A DNA stretch of 38,160 nt from Fidelibacterota bacterium (GTDB taxonomy: Bacteria > Fidelibacterota > Marinisomatia > Marinisomatales > UBA1611). The stretch lies in the NCBI GenBank assembly GCA_018692355.1, contig JABHKE010000049.1, positions 1 through 38,160 on the forward strand, written 5' to 3'. The translations under genes and the position numbers were made by a program. A model generated the notes under the pieces. It made no database searches. It was not told where the DNA came from and worked only from the letters and a program-made list of their open reading frames with translations. Positions 1-10,920 of the stretch are shown here, piece by piece (position 1 is the first letter of the stretch; each line of letters begins with the position of its first letter).

Positions 1-1617
1 GATTGTAAAGGCGCCAGGCTCCGGAAGGAAACACTTGGGGTTATGATTAATGAAAACAATATTGGCCATGTGTCTTCCATGTCCATCCGGGATTTAAATA
101 TCTTTTTTCAAAACGTAAACCTCACAAAAATGGAGCATGCTATTGCTGATCAGATCCTGAAAGAGATTTGTAAGCGATTGAGTTTTTTGGTCAATGTAGG
201 ATTGAGTTATCTCACCTTAGATCGCTCAGCCACCACTTTATCAGGAGGAGAATCCCAGCGAATTCGACTCGCCACACAGATTGGCTCCCAATTAATGGGT
301 GTCCTATATATTTTGGACGAACCATCTATCGGGCTCCACCCACGTGACAATAATCGGTTGCTGAAGACCTTAAAATCACTTCGAGATATTGGGAATTCCA
401 TTTTAGTTGTAGAGCACGATAAAGAAACGATAGAAGCGGCGGATTATGTTATCGATTTAGGACCAGGCGCTGGCAAACATGGCGGAGAAATCACTTTTGC
501 AGGACCCCCAAAGCAATTATTAAAATCCAATAAGTCACTTACGGGTAAATATCTTTCCGGTAAAAAAGAAATTCGTATTCCAAAGGTCCGCCGAAATGGA
601 AGCTCAAATCAATTATCAATCAAAGGCGCCACAGGAAATAATTTAAAATCTATTGATGTGGATTTTCCATTGGGCCGATTTATTGCTGTAACGGGTGTAT
701 CCGGAAGTGGCAAAAGTTCCTTGGTGAATGAGACTCTCTTTCCTGCTTTAGCGAAAGAATTGAACAGGGCGCGGGCTTACCCATTGGAATTTGATTCCAT
801 CACAGGAGCGAAGTTTCTTGATAAGGTGGTAGATATTGACCAAAAACCCATAGGCCGGACGCCGAGATCCAACCCTGCAACTTATACTGGTGTTTTCACA
901 TTCATTCGTGATATGTTTGCCAAATTACCGGAATCTAAAATTCGAGGTTATAAACCTGGTCGTTTTTCATTTAATGTAAAAGGCGGTCGCTGTGAATCCT
1001 GTGAAGGTGATGGCATTATTAAGATTGAAATGAATTTTCTCCCGGATGTATATGTAATCTGTGAAGTTTGTGCGGGAAAACGATATAACCGGGAAACATT
1101 GGAAGTTAAATACAGAGGGAAATCAATTGCTGAAGTGTTAAGTATGCCAGTATCTGAGGCGTTGGAGTTTTTTAAAAATATTCCATCTATCCACAAAAAA
1201 CTTCATACATTAAATGATGTGGGACTAGGCTATATCAATTTGGGGCAGCAAGCCACAACACTTTCCGGTGGAGAAGCGCAGCGGGTGAAACTGGGCACGG
1301 AACTCTCTAAAGTATCTGCCGCAAGAACACTTTACATTTTGGACGAACCTACCACAGGCCTCCATTTCGAGGATATCAAGATGCTCTTGCATGTGCTCCA
1401 GCGTTTGGTGGAACGTGGAAATACGGTTTTGGTTATTGAACATAATTTGGATGTGATCAAGACTGCGGATTGGATCATCGATTTGGGGCCGGAAGGCGGT
1501 AACGATGGCGGGACTGTCATGGCCACCGGCACACCTGAAGAAATTGCATTAGTGAAAACATCTTATACTGGATCATTTTTAAAACAAATTTTAATGAAAA
1601 AGGGAATCGCAGCATGA
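1..1617 (+). CDS. uvrA: UvrABC excinuclease subunit A, C-terminal part (5' end cut by window)
   Basis: ATP-dependent damage-recognition subunit of nucleotide excision repair, a cytoplasmic ABC-type ATPase dimer. The frame is open from base 1 and upstream residues ([13 protein letters not shown]) match UvrA, so the track's ATG at 43 is internal and the gene starts outside the window. Visible are the first ABC signature [14 protein letters not shown] and its Walker [12 protein letters not shown], the second Walker [10 protein letters not shown], the zinc module CESCEGDG followed by CEVCAGKRY, the second signature [11 protein letters not shown] and Walker [12 protein letters not shown]. The C-terminus is complete. 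The stop overlaps the next ORF as ATGA. Identification is secure. Confidence 0.97.
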   Translation, partial: DCKGARLRKETLGVMINENNIGHVSSMSIRDLNIFFQNVNLTKMEHAIADQILKEICKRLSFLVNVGLSYLTLDRSATTLSGGESQRIRLATQIGSQLMGVLYILDEPSIGLHPRDNNRLLKTLKSLRDIGNSILVVEHDKETIEAADYVIDLGPGAGKHGGEITFAGPPKQLLKSNKSLTGKYLSGKKEIRIPKVRRNGSSNQLSIKGATGNNLKSIDVDFPLGRFIAVTGVSGSGKSSLVNETLFPALAKELNRARAYPLEFDSITGAKFLDKVVDIDQKPIGRTPRSNPATYTGVFTFIRDMFAKLPESKIRGYKPGRFSFNVKGGRCESCEGDGIIKIEMNFLPDVYVICEVCAGKRYNRETLEVKYRGKSIAEVLSMPVSEALEFFKNIPSIHKKLHTLNDVGLGYINLGQQATTLSGGEAQRVKLGTELSKVSAARTLYILDEPTTGLHFEDIKMLLHVLQRLVERGNTVLVIEHNLDVIKTADWIIDLGPEGGNDGGTVMATGTPEEIALVKTSYTGSFLKQILMKKGIAA

Positions 1618-1799
1618 AATCTCTTGATGAACTAAAGCACTTTTTTAAACTTTGGGAGATTGTGAAAGATCTTATTGATCAATGTATTGATATTATGTTG
1701 AATCTACGCCAAAGTGAGCATACCGGTGGCTCCGGATCCAATGTTTACACTACGGTAGTCAAACTTTTTTCCCTCTCTGTCTTTACGACAGCAATTTGA
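1614..1799 (+). CDS. small unknown ORF, possibly a transketolase N-terminal remnant
   Basis: 61-residue ORF starting in an ATGA overlap with the uvrA stop, which favours translational coupling. I do not recognise it as a known small protein. The first half ([20 protein letters not shown]) looks like a real amphipathic helical segment. The following [10 protein letters not shown] resembles the GHPGGS-type turn near the N-terminus of transketolases, but the ORF stops about 15 residues later and no continuing transketolase frame is visible. It could be a decayed gene start, a genuine short protein or chance. The 50 bp before ruvB holds nothing else I can name. Confidence 0.35.
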   Translation: MKSLDELKHFFKLWEIVKDLIDQCIDIMLNLRQSEHTGGSGSNVYTTVVKLFSLSVFTTAI

Positions 1800-1849
1800 G
1801 ATTGTATCTTTAGAGTCAGTTTTAAACTGATTTACATCCATTTTACTTA

Positions 1850-2872
1850 ATGACAGAGATACATATTACAGACCCAACACCGTTCGATGATGATAGTGCG
1901 GTTGAAAAATCTCTTCGCCCATCTCAATTTGATGAATTTATTGGTCAGAAAGAATTGGTGGATAATTTGAAACTTTACATTGAAGCATCTAATTCTCGTG
2001 GGGATGCTTTAGACCATGTTCTTCTATTTGGCCCACCGGGATTGGGAAAAACTACTCTGGCCAATATTGTTTCCAAGGAACTAAAATCCAACATAAAACA
2101 AGCATCGGGACCAGTAGTAGAACGAGCGGGTGACTTGGCAGGAATAATAACTAATTTAGGTCACCGTGATGTGTTTTTCATCGATGAGATCCATCGTCTT
2201 AATGCAGTAGTGGAAGAATATCTCTATTCTGCTATGGAAGACTTTTCCATCGATATTATGATTGATAAGGGACCCAGTGCCCGCAGTGTACAGCTGACGA
2301 TTGAACCATTCACCCTCATTGGTGCTACCACACGATTGGGGAATCTCACGTCACCTTTGCGAGATCGTTTTGGCGTGGTACTTCGTGTGGATTATTATGA
2401 AGCAGAAGATCTTTTCCATATAATTAATCGGTCCGCCGAAATATTGGAAGTAGAGATTGATGATGAAGGTGCCATGGAATTAGCCAGGCGCGCCCGTGGA
2501 ACTCCACGGATCGCCAATCGTATATTGAGACGGTCCCGGGATTTTGCACAGGTCAAAGCTTCGGGCAAAATCAACATTGATGTAGCCAAGGCATCCTTGG
2601 AAAAATTAGGCATAGATGATATTGGATTGGATGAGATGGATCGGAAGATTCTGGAAGTCCTTATAGATAAATTTAATGGTGGTCCTGTGGGCGTAAAATC
2701 GTTGGCAGTTGCTATAGGAGAAGACCCCATCACCATAGAAGATGTATATGAGCCCTTTTTGATCAAGGAAGGATTTTTACACCGTACACCAAGAGGGCGC
2801 ATTGCCCAGAAAGCAGCATACGATTTACTTGGAAAAGAATTAACAACAGACCAAACGAGGTTATTTGAATGA
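1850..2872 (+). CDS. ruvB: Holliday junction branch migration ATPase RuvB
   Basis: Hexameric AAA+ motor that drives branch migration of Holliday junctions together with RuvA. The 340-residue length is normal for the family. The protein shows the N-terminal [13 protein letters not shown] motif, Walker [10 protein letters not shown] at residues 61-69, Walker B DEIHR near 112, the sensor region GATTRLG and arginine-finger stretch LRDRFG, and the C-terminal winged-helix end with RTPRGR. The ATG at 1850 gives the expected short N-terminal tail. No Shine-Dalgarno is evident. The stop overlaps queA (ATGA), a pairing seen in many bacteria. ruvA and ruvC are not in the window. Confidence 0.97.
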   Translation: MTEIHITDPTPFDDDSAVEKSLRPSQFDEFIGQKELVDNLKLYIEASNSRGDALDHVLLFGPPGLGKTTLANIVSKELKSNIKQASGPVVERAGDLAGIITNLGHRDVFFIDEIHRLNAVVEEYLYSAMEDFSIDIMIDKGPSARSVQLTIEPFTLIGATTRLGNLTSPLRDRFGVVLRVDYYEAEDLFHIINRSAEILEVEIDDEGAMELARRARGTPRIANRILRRSRDFAQVKASGKINIDVAKASLEKLGIDDIGLDEMDRKILEVLIDKFNGGPVGVKSLAVAIGEDPITIEDVYEPFLIKEGFLHRTPRGRIAQKAAYDLLGKELTTDQTRLFE

Positions 2873-3921
2873 TAGATAAAAAGAAAAAGTATAAACTTGG
2901 TGATTTTAATTATCGCCTACCAAAAAAACTCATTGCCCAGTACCCGGAGTCCAGGCGTGATTTATCACGATTAATGGTAGTGAACCGTGATACGGGGAAA
3001 ATTGAGCATAGAAAATTCCTGAATATCACAGATTATATGCGCAAAAATGATCTTATGGTGGTTAATAATACAAAGGTATTTCCTGCACGGCTTTTTGCAA
3101 CGAAAGACCGGACCGCTGCTAAAGTGGAAGTTTTTTTACTCCGTGAATTAGCACATGATCTCTGGGAGGTCATGGTAAAACCTGCCCGGAAAGTACGCAT
3201 CGGGAATAAATTGGTATTCACGCCAAAACTTATGTGCGATGTGATCGACAATACGGTTTCAGGCGGTCGCGTGGTTCGTTTCGAATATGATGGCGCTGAT
3301 TTCCATAGTGTCATCGACAGAATCGGCACATCTCCTCTTCCCCCCTACATTGACCGTGATGCCGATTCCGTGGATAAAAAGAGGTATCAAACCGTATATG
3401 CGAAGGAACGTGGTGCTGTGGCTGCCCCGACTGCTGGACTCCATTTTACTCAAGGACTCATCAAAAAAGTAAAAGATAAAGGCACCAAGATTGAAAATAT
3501 TACACTTCATATTGGACTTGGAACTTTTCGCCCTGTACAAGTAGAAGATCTGAATCGACACCAGATGGACTCAGAATATTTCGAAGTGTCCCCTAAAACA
3601 TCCATGGCAATCAATCAGGCTAAAAAGCGGCACCGGAAGATCATTGCTGTAGGGACATCCACTGTTCGTGCATTAGAAACAATTGCCATATCCGGATTCC
3701 AGGTAACCCCAAAAAGAGGTTGGACGGATAAATTTATTTACCCACCCTACGAATATAAAATGGTGGATAAAATGATTACCAATTTTCATGCGCCTAAATC
3801 GACATTGTTTATGATGGTCAGTACATTTGCTGGTCGCAAATTGATTAAAAAAGCATACCGGGAAGCTATAAAAGAGAATTATCGCTTTTTGAGCTATGGT
3901 GATGCTATGATTATCATTTGA
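2869..3921 (+). CDS. queA: S-adenosylmethionine:tRNA ribosyltransferase-isomerase QueA
   Basis: Transfers and isomerises the ribosyl group of SAM onto 7-deazaguanine at the tRNA wobble position, giving epoxyqueuosine. At 350 residues it is full length. It has the N-terminal [14 protein letters not shown] and [15 protein letters not shown] segments, the central [10 protein letters not shown] motif, the [13 protein letters not shown] motif and the C-terminal [11 protein letters not shown], all characteristic of QueA. It is translationally coupled to ruvB (ATGA) and followed 18 bp later by ispD. Epoxyqueuosine reductase and the preQ1 genes are not nearby. Confidence 0.97.
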   Translation: MIDKKKKYKLGDFNYRLPKKLIAQYPESRRDLSRLMVVNRDTGKIEHRKFLNITDYMRKNDLMVVNNTKVFPARLFATKDRTAAKVEVFLLRELAHDLWEVMVKPARKVRIGNKLVFTPKLMCDVIDNTVSGGRVVRFEYDGADFHSVIDRIGTSPLPPYIDRDADSVDKKRYQTVYAKERGAVAAPTAGLHFTQGLIKKVKDKGTKIENITLHIGLGTFRPVQVEDLNRHQMDSEYFEVSPKTSMAINQAKKRHRKIIAVGTSTVRALETIAISGFQVTPKRGWTDKFIYPPYEYKMVDKMITNFHAPKSTLFMMVSTFAGRKLIKKAYREAIKENYRFLSYGDAMIII

Positions 3922-3939
3922 TCAAAAACCTTATGTAAT

Positions 3940-4632
3940 ATGAAAGTATCCGCAATCATTCCTGCTGCTGGTTCTGGCGAACGGTTTGGCGAAGAAAAAC
4001 AATTTAAATTGTTGTCCGGCCGGCCGCTTTTCTTTCATACCTTGAAACTATTTTTGCAATCGGACTATATTGATGAAATTATTGTGGCTGTGCCCAGTGC
4101 TAATGTAGGCTCAACCCATCGAGATGTGTTGTCCATGTCAGCCGGAAAACCGGTGAAAGTGGTGGCTGGGGGTACACGTCGGCAGGATTCTGTGAAAAAT
4201 GGCATAGATGTATCTGCTTCGGATTCAACATTGGTTTGCATCCACGACGCTGCCCGGCCTTTTGTGACAGAAGACCTTATTCAGCGATCCATTTCTGCTT
4301 GTGAATTTGCAGATGGTGCTGTTGTGGGAATTCCCAGTAAGGATACGGTAAAATTTTCTGAGAATGGATTGGTAAAAGAGACGCTTGATCGTGAAAAAAT
4401 ATGGCTTGCGCAGACTCCCCAATGTTTTCATAAAAATAAATTACTTCAGGCGTTGTATTATGCCGAAACAAAAAACTTAACCGGAACCGATGAGTCCGCC
4501 TTAATGGAAGCAATGGGATTCTCCATCAAACTGGTAGAGGGAGACTCAAACAATTTTAAGATTACCACAAAAGATGATTGGATACGAGCGGATATAGTTG
4601 CCGTTCGACAGGCTCAGGGAACAGTTTTATGA
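3940..4632 (+). CDS. ispD: 2-C-methyl-D-erythritol 4-phosphate cytidylyltransferase
   Basis: Third enzyme of the MEP isoprenoid pathway: couples MEP to CTP, releasing pyrophosphate. The 230-residue length fits the family. The N-terminal nucleotide-binding loop AAGSGERFGEEKQFKLL, the VAGGTRRQDSVKNG segment, VCIHDAARPFV, and the late TDESALMEAMG and FKITTKDDW motifs are all present. The stop overlaps the correct ispF start (ATGA), so ispD and ispF are separate but coupled genes here rather than the IspDF fusion found in some bacteria. Confidence 0.97.
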   Translation: MKVSAIIPAAGSGERFGEEKQFKLLSGRPLFFHTLKLFLQSDYIDEIIVAVPSANVGSTHRDVLSMSAGKPVKVVAGGTRRQDSVKNGIDVSASDSTLVCIHDAARPFVTEDLIQRSISACEFADGAVVGIPSKDTVKFSENGLVKETLDREKIWLAQTPQCFHKNKLLQALYYAETKNLTGTDESALMEAMGFSIKLVEGDSNNFKITTKDDWIRADIVAVRQAQGTVL

Positions 4633-5123
4633 TCAGAACAGGCATAGGATATGATGTTCACCAGTTGGCGAAAGGAGAATTACTTACTATAGGGGGTGTG
4701 GATATACCATCATCTTTTGGGTCAGTGGGACATTCTGATGGCGATGCTTTGAACCATGCAGTGGTGGATGCGCTTCTTGGTGCATCCGCATTGGGTGACA
4801 TTGGTCAATTTTTCCCCAGCAATGATGATACTTGGAAAGGTGCCCCCAGCAGTTACTTTTTAGTCGATGCAGTTAAGCGAATTGGGGAAGCTGGATTTGA
4901 GATCAATAATATAGATGCAACCATTATTCTCCAAAAACCAAAATTGGAAGAATATATTCCCAAAATGAAATATAACTTGTCTCATTCCATGCAAATTGAT
5001 GAATCCAAAGTTTCCATAAAAGCCACAACCTCAGACCATCTTGGTTTTGTGGGAAATAGTTCCGGCTGGGCGGTACAGGCCATTGCAACACTTTGTATAA
5101 AAAATGAGCCATCTTGTACTTAA
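4629..5123 (+). CDS. ispF: 2-C-methyl-D-erythritol 2,4-cyclodiphosphate synthase
   Basis: Cyclises CDP-ME 2-phosphate to MEcPP, releasing CMP, as a trimer with a divalent metal. The track start at 4578 is too early: the family N-terminus RTGIGYDVHQ begins right after the ATG at 4629, which overlaps the ispD stop. This gives 164 residues, the usual size. Metal ligands D9 and H11 (YDVH) and H43 (GHSDGDALNHA) are visible, as are the DIGQFFP loop and the KATTSDHLGFVG C-terminal motif. The 3' end overlaps ispE by 20 bp. Confidence 0.96.
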   Translation: MIRTGIGYDVHQLAKGELLTIGGVDIPSSFGSVGHSDGDALNHAVVDALLGASALGDIGQFFPSNDDTWKGAPSSYFLVDAVKRIGEAGFEINNIDATIILQKPKLEEYIPKMKYNLSHSMQIDESKVSIKATTSDHLGFVGNSSGWAVQAIATLCIKNEPSCT

Positions 5124-5943
5124 GTCTCACGCGAAGGTTAATATTGGTCTCCAAATAAGGAACCAGCGCCCGGACGGTTACCATAATATTCACACAGTTT
5201 TCCAAGAGCTAGATTTTCATGATACCATCAGATTAGAAAAAAGAACTTCCAGTTGCCAATTTTCTTCAAATGTGGATTGGCTGGCAAAAGATGATTCCAA
5301 TCTATGTGTAAAGGCATGGCAAAAAATGGTGCATGCGTTTGGACTTGGTGGTGTCTCAATCGAACTGGAGAAAAGAATTCCTGCCGGTGGTGGTTTGGGT
5401 GGAGGCTCATCCAATGCGGCCACCATCTTAAAAGGACTTCGTAAGCTTTATGAATTGGATGTGAGTGATGACGAGTTAGAAACCATAGGCATAGAATTGG
5501 GCGCAGATGTTCCTTTTTTTATTAAGGGGAAAACACAAATCGGAGATGGAATTGGCGAAATCTTAAAACCGATTGAAACAATAATTAATGGATGCTATTT
5601 ATTGGTGGTCCCGGATTTACATATTGATACAAAATGGGCGTATGGTGAATTCAAAAATATTTTGGACAGACCAAACGAGATAGTTAATTTTCGGGGCTTT
5701 ATTCGAAAGGAGATTATTCCTTTTGAGCTTTTTGAGAATGATTTTGAAGCAATCGTTGTTCCAGCATATCCAGAGATTGGACAAATAAAAAATTCGCTTC
5801 GAGCCCATGGGGCTCGTTTCGCCAGTTTGTCGGGCTCAGGCTCGACTGTGTTTGGGGTTTTTGACGAAGATGCAGATGCCAAATCAGCCGAGTCATATTT
5901 TTCTTCCCGATACAATACATTTATCACCATTCCAACTCTCTAA
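5104..5943 (+). CDS. ispE: 4-diphosphocytidyl-2-C-methyl-D-erythritol kinase
   Basis: GHMP-family kinase phosphorylating CDP-ME at position 2, the step between IspD and IspF. At 279 residues it is full length. The N-terminal KSHAKVNIGLQI and PDGYHNIHTVFQ motifs, the ATP-binding glycine loop PAGGGLGGGSSNAA and the C-terminal SGSGSTVFGV motif are clear. The ATG at 5104 lies 20 bp inside ispF, so the three genes ispD-ispF-ispE form one tightly coupled unit for consecutive reactions. A tRNA gene follows 22 bp after the stop. Confidence 0.97.
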   Translation: MSHLVLKSHAKVNIGLQIRNQRPDGYHNIHTVFQELDFHDTIRLEKRTSSCQFSSNVDWLAKDDSNLCVKAWQKMVHAFGLGGVSIELEKRIPAGGGLGGGSSNAATILKGLRKLYELDVSDDELETIGIELGADVPFFIKGKTQIGDGIGEILKPIETIINGCYLLVVPDLHIDTKWAYGEFKNILDRPNEIVNFRGFIRKEIIPFELFENDFEAIVVPAYPEIGQIKNSLRAHGARFASLSGSGSTVFGVFDEDADAKSAESYFSSRYNTFITIPTL

Positions 5944-5965
5944 TTTGTAGAACACCCAATTTATT

Positions 5966-6036
5966 TGGGGCGTAGTATAATGGCAGTACACCTGGTTTTG
6001 GTCCAGGCAGTTGGGGTTCGAATCCCTGCGCCCCAG
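5966..6036 (+). tRNA. tRNA-Gln (anticodon UUG)
   Basis: 71-nt cloverleaf. Acceptor stem TGGGGCG pairs with CGCCCCA, the discriminator is G. The anticodon stem CCTGG/CCAGG encloses loop TTTTGGT with anticodon TTG at 5998-6000, reading CAA (and CAG by wobble). The T arm is TGGGG-TTCGAAT-CCCTG with one G-T pair. The 3' CCA is not encoded (next bases CTC), so it must be added by CCA nucleotidyltransferase. It sits between ispE and prs on the same strand with no obvious terminator on either side, so co-transcription with protein genes is likely. Confidence 0.97.
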
Positions 6037-6062
6037 CTCATAGTCATTCAGAAAAAAATATT

Positions 6063-7007
6063 ATGAATAATAAACTAAAAATATTTAGTGGTCGCAGTAA
6101 CCCTGCTTTGTCCAAAAAGATTGCAAAATCATTAGGATGTGAATTAGGTAAAATATCCATTAGCACCTTTTCTGATGGTGAATTATGGATCAAGTTTGAA
6201 GAAAATATTCGTGGGACTGATGTGTTTTTGATTCAATCCACTAATGGACCATCTGAGAATATTTTGGAATTGGCATTGATGGTGGATGCAGCAGTTCGTG
6301 CTTCTGCGGATCGTGTAACAGTTGTTATCCCTTATTTTGGTTATGGACGCCAAGATAGGAAAGATCAACCTCGCGTACCCATTTCATCTCGAGTTATGAT
6401 CGATATTTTTACAGCAATGGGTGCAGATAGAATTATTACAATGGACCTTCATTCTACACAGATCCAGGGATTTGCTAAAATCCCGTTTGATCATTTATAC
6501 AGCAGAATGGTGTTATTGGATGCAGTTAAGAATGAAGGGTTGGATCCGGATCATACCGTTGTGCTAGCACCAGATATAGGATCAGCAAAAATGAGTCAAG
6601 CCTATGCAAAGCGATTGGGAATGCATTTTGCGCTAATTGATAAACGTCGGTATGCACCCAATCAAGCAGAAGTGAGTCATCTTATTGGTGACCTCAAAGA
6701 TATGGATGTGCTTATTATTGATGATATGATTGATACAGCAGGGACTACAATTAACGCAGCTGAAGCCGCTTTAAAACAAGGCGCAAAATCAGTAACGTCT
6801 GTGGCAACACATGGCGTGTTATCCGGCCCAGCTATAGAAAGATTGAATAAATCAAAAATTAGAAAAATTATTGTGACAGATACGATCGATATTCCAATGG
6901 AAAAATCCATGGATAATATGGAAATTGTAACTGTAGGGAATGTTTTTGGCGAAGCAGTTATCCGAATTCATAATGGTGAATCAGTCAGTGCTTTGTTTGA
7001 ATTTTAA
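6063..7007 (+). CDS. prs: ribose-phosphate pyrophosphokinase (PRPP synthetase)
   Basis: Makes PRPP from ribose 5-phosphate and ATP, feeding purine, pyrimidine, histidine, tryptophan and NAD synthesis. At 314 residues it is a standard class I enzyme. It shows KIFSGRSNPAL at the N-terminus, the PYFGYGRQDRK loop, the DLHSTQIQGFA motif with catalytic-loop neighbours, and the PRPP-binding signature VLIIDDMIDTAGTT. The order prs followed by rplY and pth is a common bacterial arrangement and supports the calls around it. Only 15 bp separate it from rplY. Confidence 0.97.
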   Translation: MNNKLKIFSGRSNPALSKKIAKSLGCELGKISISTFSDGELWIKFEENIRGTDVFLIQSTNGPSENILELALMVDAAVRASADRVTVVIPYFGYGRQDRKDQPRVPISSRVMIDIFTAMGADRIITMDLHSTQIQGFAKIPFDHLYSRMVLLDAVKNEGLDPDHTVVLAPDIGSAKMSQAYAKRLGMHFALIDKRRYAPNQAEVSHLIGDLKDMDVLIIDDMIDTAGTTINAAEAALKQGAKSVTSVATHGVLSGPAIERLNKSKIRKIIVTDTIDIPMEKSMDNMEIVTVGNVFGEAVIRIHNGESVSALFEF

Positions 7008-7022
7008 TTAGGAGAAAAAACG

Positions 7023-7696
<674 letters not shown>

Positions 7697-7700
<4 letters not shown>

Positions 7701-8251
7701 TCGCTTTTATTGGTCTAGGCAATCCCGGTGATAAATATGCAAATACAAAACACAATGCAGGATTTTGGGTAGTGGACGAATTAGCTCGCCGGCAAAAGCT
7801 GTCATTTAAACCTGGAAAAGGTCCTTATGTCTTTGCACAACATAAACGACGAGAAGTCCTGTTGGTAAAGCCAACAACCGGCATGAATCGTAGCGGAAAC
7901 GCTGTGAAAGAAGTGGCAAATCTCTGGGATATTTTGCCTTCCGATATTCATGTAATCTTGGATGATGTGGATCTTCCTCTTGGGTCGATTCGGATTCGTC
8001 CCAAAGGCGGCGACGGATGTCATCGTGGGATGGAGAGTATAATTTATCAACTCCAGTCTGACCAATTTCCCCGAGTACGTTTAGGTATAGGTACGGATGA
8101 AAATATGCGACCTGCAGAAAAATATGTACTGAAACCCTTCAGATCAGATGATGAGCTTGAAGCAGAAGCTATGGTAAAACATGGTGCTGATGCTTTAGAA
8201 AATCTTTTGGTGCGGGGGCTAAACAACACCATGAATCATTTTAATTCTTAA
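7697..8251 (+). CDS. pth: peptidyl-tRNA hydrolase
   Basis: Recycles peptidyl-tRNA released from stalled ribosomes by cleaving the ester bond. The 184-residue length is typical. The N-terminal FIGLGNPGDKYANTKHNAGF includes the catalytic histidine (H19), KPTTGMNRSG contains the substrate-positioning asparagine, and HVILDDVDLPLG carries the conserved aspartate, followed by the GGDGCHRGMESI loop. It overlaps rplY by 4 bp (ATGA), the usual rplY-pth coupling. hppA follows 19 bp downstream. Confidence 0.96.
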
Positions 8252-8270
8252 TTGAGGAGATATTGAACCC

Positions 8271-10385
8271 ATGAGTTCTAATTTAATATATGTGATCGGC
8301 GCTGGTGCTTTGGCGATGGTTTATTCCTTTTGGAAAACCAGTTGGATTACTGCACGAGATGAAGGCACAAGCCGAATGAAACAAATAGGTGCCAGTATTG
8401 CTGGTGGTGCAATGGCATTTTTAAAAGCTGAATATCGTGTATTGGCCGTTTTTGTAATCGCAGTAGCCGTACTACTGAGTATTGCAAATTCAGGCAAGGC
8501 TGATTCAAGTCCATTGATTGCTTTATCATTTATTGTGGGTGCCTTTGCCTCTGCATTTGCTGGATTTTTAGGCATGAAAGTTGCAACCAAAGCAAATACT
8601 CGAACTACAAATGCTGCACGTACAAGCCTTGCTCAAGCATTAAATGTTGCATTCACTGGTGGTTCTGTAATGGGACTCAGTGTTGTTGGTTTAGGTGTAC
8701 TTGGCTTAGGTGGTCTATTCATATTTTATTCATCTCACTTTGATAGCATGGATGTTACATTAAATGTATTATCTGGATTCTCATTAGGAGCTTCATCAAT
8801 TGCATTGTTCGCACGTGTAGGTGGTGGTATTTATACTAAAGCTGCAGATGTGGGTGCTGACCTTGTGGGTAAAGTTGAAGCGGGAATTCCTGAAGATCAT
8901 CCATTAAATCCTGCAACGATTGCTGATAATGTAGGTGATAATGTAGGTGATGTTGCTGGTATGGGTGCTGATCTGTTTGAATCTTTTGTGGGCTCTATTA
9001 TTGGTTCAATGGTATTGGGTGCTGTACTGGGCAATGAATTCGTATTGCTTCCTCTTTATATTGCTGCATCTGGAATCGTTGTTTCTATTATTGGGACATT
9101 CATGGTTTCAGTTAAAGAAGGTGGAGATCCACAAAAAGCATTGAACCGAGGTGAGTTTGGTAGTTCTGCAATTATGATTGCGGTTATTTACTTTTTAATT
9201 CAAGAAGTCCTACCTGCTGAATTTATTCAAGGTGGTGTAGCATTTACCAGCATGGGTGTTTTTTTCGCAACCGTTATTGGACTTCTTTCGGGTTTGGGAA
9301 TTGGATTGATTACTGAGCATTATACAGGTACTGGAACTTCTCCCGTTTTATCGATTACCAAGCAATCATTAACTGGTCCTGCGACCAACATTATTGCAGG
9401 GTTAGCAATTGGCATGCAATCAACTGCAATTCCCACATTGATTATTGCAGCCGCTATTATGGGTGCTCATCATTTTGCTGGCCTTTATGGCATTGCTATG
9501 GCAGCCTTAGGGATGTTAGCGAATACAGGCATTCAACTAGCTGTTGACGCATACGGACCTATTTCTGATAATGCAGGTGGTATTGCTGAAATGGCTGAAC
9601 TCCCTGCGGATGTTCGTGAAAAGACAGACAAACTTGATGCGGTTGGTAATACAACTGCAGCCATTGGTAAGGGTTTTGCAATTGGATCTGCAGCCCTAAC
9701 TGCATTGGCATTGTTCGCCGCATTTATGGTAAAGAGTGGAATTAACAGTATTGACATTTCAAACCCAATGGTTATGGCAGGTTTATTTGTTGGTGGAATG
9801 TTACCATTTTTATTTTCTTCAATGGCAATGAGCGCTGTTGGACGTGCAGCCATGGCAATGATTGAAGAAGTTCGTCGTCAATTTAGAGATATTCCTGAAT
9901 TGAAGGCAGCACTTGCAGTATTGGCTAAAGGTGCTTCTTCTACATGGTCAGATGATGACAAAGCCGTTTACGAATTAGGATTAACAAAAGCAGACCATGG
10001 CCGTTGCGTAGAAATCTCTACTCAATCTGCCATTAAAGAAATGATGCTTCCTGGGATTTTAGCTATCATTTCTCCTGTAATTGTTGGATTTACATTTGGA
10101 CCCGAAACATTAGGTGGACTACTTGCAGGGGTAACTGTGTGTGGTGTGCTTATGGCAATTTTCCAGTCTAATGCAGGTGGTGCTTGGGACAATGCAAAGA
10201 AAATGATTGAGGATGGCGTCACTGTAAATGGTGAAGCCATTGGGAAGGGGTCTGAAGCACATAAAGCAGCTGTTGTAGGTGACACGGTAGGTGATCCTTT
10301 TAAGGATACATCCGGTCCCTCGCTGAATATTTTAATTAAACTGATGTCAGTGGTTTCACTGGTCATCGCACCGCTGATTGCGTAA
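8271..10385 (+). CDS. hppA: membrane-bound ion-pumping pyrophosphatase, K+-dependent type
   Basis: Integral membrane pump that couples pyrophosphate hydrolysis to cation export; 704 residues with about 16 expected membrane segments. The PPi/Mg-binding loop [20 protein letters not shown] and [20 protein letters not shown] (about residues 195-240) and the C-terminal [15 protein letters not shown] are intact. Alanine in [10 protein letters not shown] near residue 460 is the signature of potassium-dependent enzymes, where the independent type has lysine. The glutamate of DLFES near residue 237 sits where sodium-pumping enzymes such as that of Thermotoga have it, so Na+ or mixed Na+/H+ transport is possible; I cannot settle the ion. 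A GAGGAG ribosome site precedes the ATG. Confidence 0.95.
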   Translation: MSSNLIYVIGAGALAMVYSFWKTSWITARDEGTSRMKQIGASIAGGAMAFLKAEYRVLAVFVIAVAVLLSIANSGKADSSPLIALSFIVGAFASAFAGFLGMKVATKANTRTTNAARTSLAQALNVAFTGGSVMGLSVVGLGVLGLGGLFIFYSSHFDSMDVTLNVLSGFSLGASSIALFARVGGGIYTKAADVGADLVGKVEAGIPEDHPLNPATIADNVGDNVGDVAGMGADLFESFVGSIIGSMVLGAVLGNEFVLLPLYIAASGIVVSIIGTFMVSVKEGGDPQKALNRGEFGSSAIMIAVIYFLIQEVLPAEFIQGGVAFTSMGVFFATVIGLLSGLGIGLITEHYTGTGTSPVLSITKQSLTGPATNIIAGLAIGMQSTAIPTLIIAAAIMGAHHFAGLYGIAMAALGMLANTGIQLAVDAYGPISDNAGGIAEMAELPADVREKTDKLDAVGNTTAAIGKGFAIGSAALTALALFAAFMVKSGINSIDISNPMVMAGLFVGGMLPFLFSSMAMSAVGRAAMAMIEEVRRQFRDIPELKAALAVLAKGASSTWSDDDKAVYELGLTKADHGRCVEISTQSAIKEMMLPGILAIISPVIVGFTFGPETLGGLLAGVTVCGVLMAIFQSNAGGAWDNAKKMIEDGVTVNGEAIGKGSEAHKAAVVGDTVGDPFKDTSGPSLNILIKLMSVVSLVIAPLIA

Positions 10386-10401
10386 AAAATAAGGAGTTAT
10401 T

Positions 10402-10920
10402 ATGCGGTATTATGAAACACTCTATATTGTAAATCCGAATTTGGAAAATGAAGCCTTGGATATCACCATGGGCGAGATCGGAACTGAATTAGAGAAATCA
10501 AAATCAAAGATCATCAATCATCGTGTATGGGGAAAGAAGCGTCTTGCATATCAAATTGAGAATCAGAAATATGGTTCTTTTATCCTCCTGCAATTTGAAG
10601 GTGGCGAACAGGATCAAATGAACGAATTTAATACTTGGATGAAATTAAATAATTCCGTTCTTCGTCATATGATAGTTGCCTTAGATGAAAAGCCAGAAGT
10701 CTATGTAGAATTAGTGAAAGAAAAATCGGTTGAAAAAGAAGCGCCTAAAGGTACCGTAGAAGAAACACCTGCGAATGAAGCAGTGGTTGAAACTACTTCT
10801 GAAGAAACTGAAACTCAACCTGATGTTATTGAGGAAGAATCAACTAAAGAAACTGAAACCACTGAAGATGTAACTGATGAAAGCTCAGAAGCAGATACTG
10901 AAGAAAAGGAGGCTGAATAA
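10402..10920 (+). CDS. rpsF: 30S ribosomal protein S6 with long acidic extension
   Basis: Small-subunit protein that binds 16S rRNA together with S18. Residues 1-95 are the S6 fold: [14 protein letters not shown] at the start, [17 protein letters not shown], and [11 protein letters not shown]. Residues from about 100 to 172 are a low-complexity tail rich in E and T, far longer than the short acidic tail of E. coli S6. A strong Shine-Dalgarno AAGGAG lies upstream. The stop shares one base with the rpsR start (TAATG). The usual ssb gene between rpsF and rpsR is absent. Confidence 0.95.
   Translation: MRYYETLYIVNPNLENEALDITMGEIGTELEKSKSKIINHRVWGKKRLAYQIENQKYGSFILLQFEGGEQDQMNEFNTWMKLNNSVLRHMIVALDEKPEVYVELVKEKSVEKEAPKGTVEETPANEAVVETTSEETETQPDVIEEESTKETETTEDVTDESSEADTEEKEAE

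Noticed and set aside
2395-2802. 135-residue reverse ORF
   Set aside because: Antisense shadow of ruvB with no motif.
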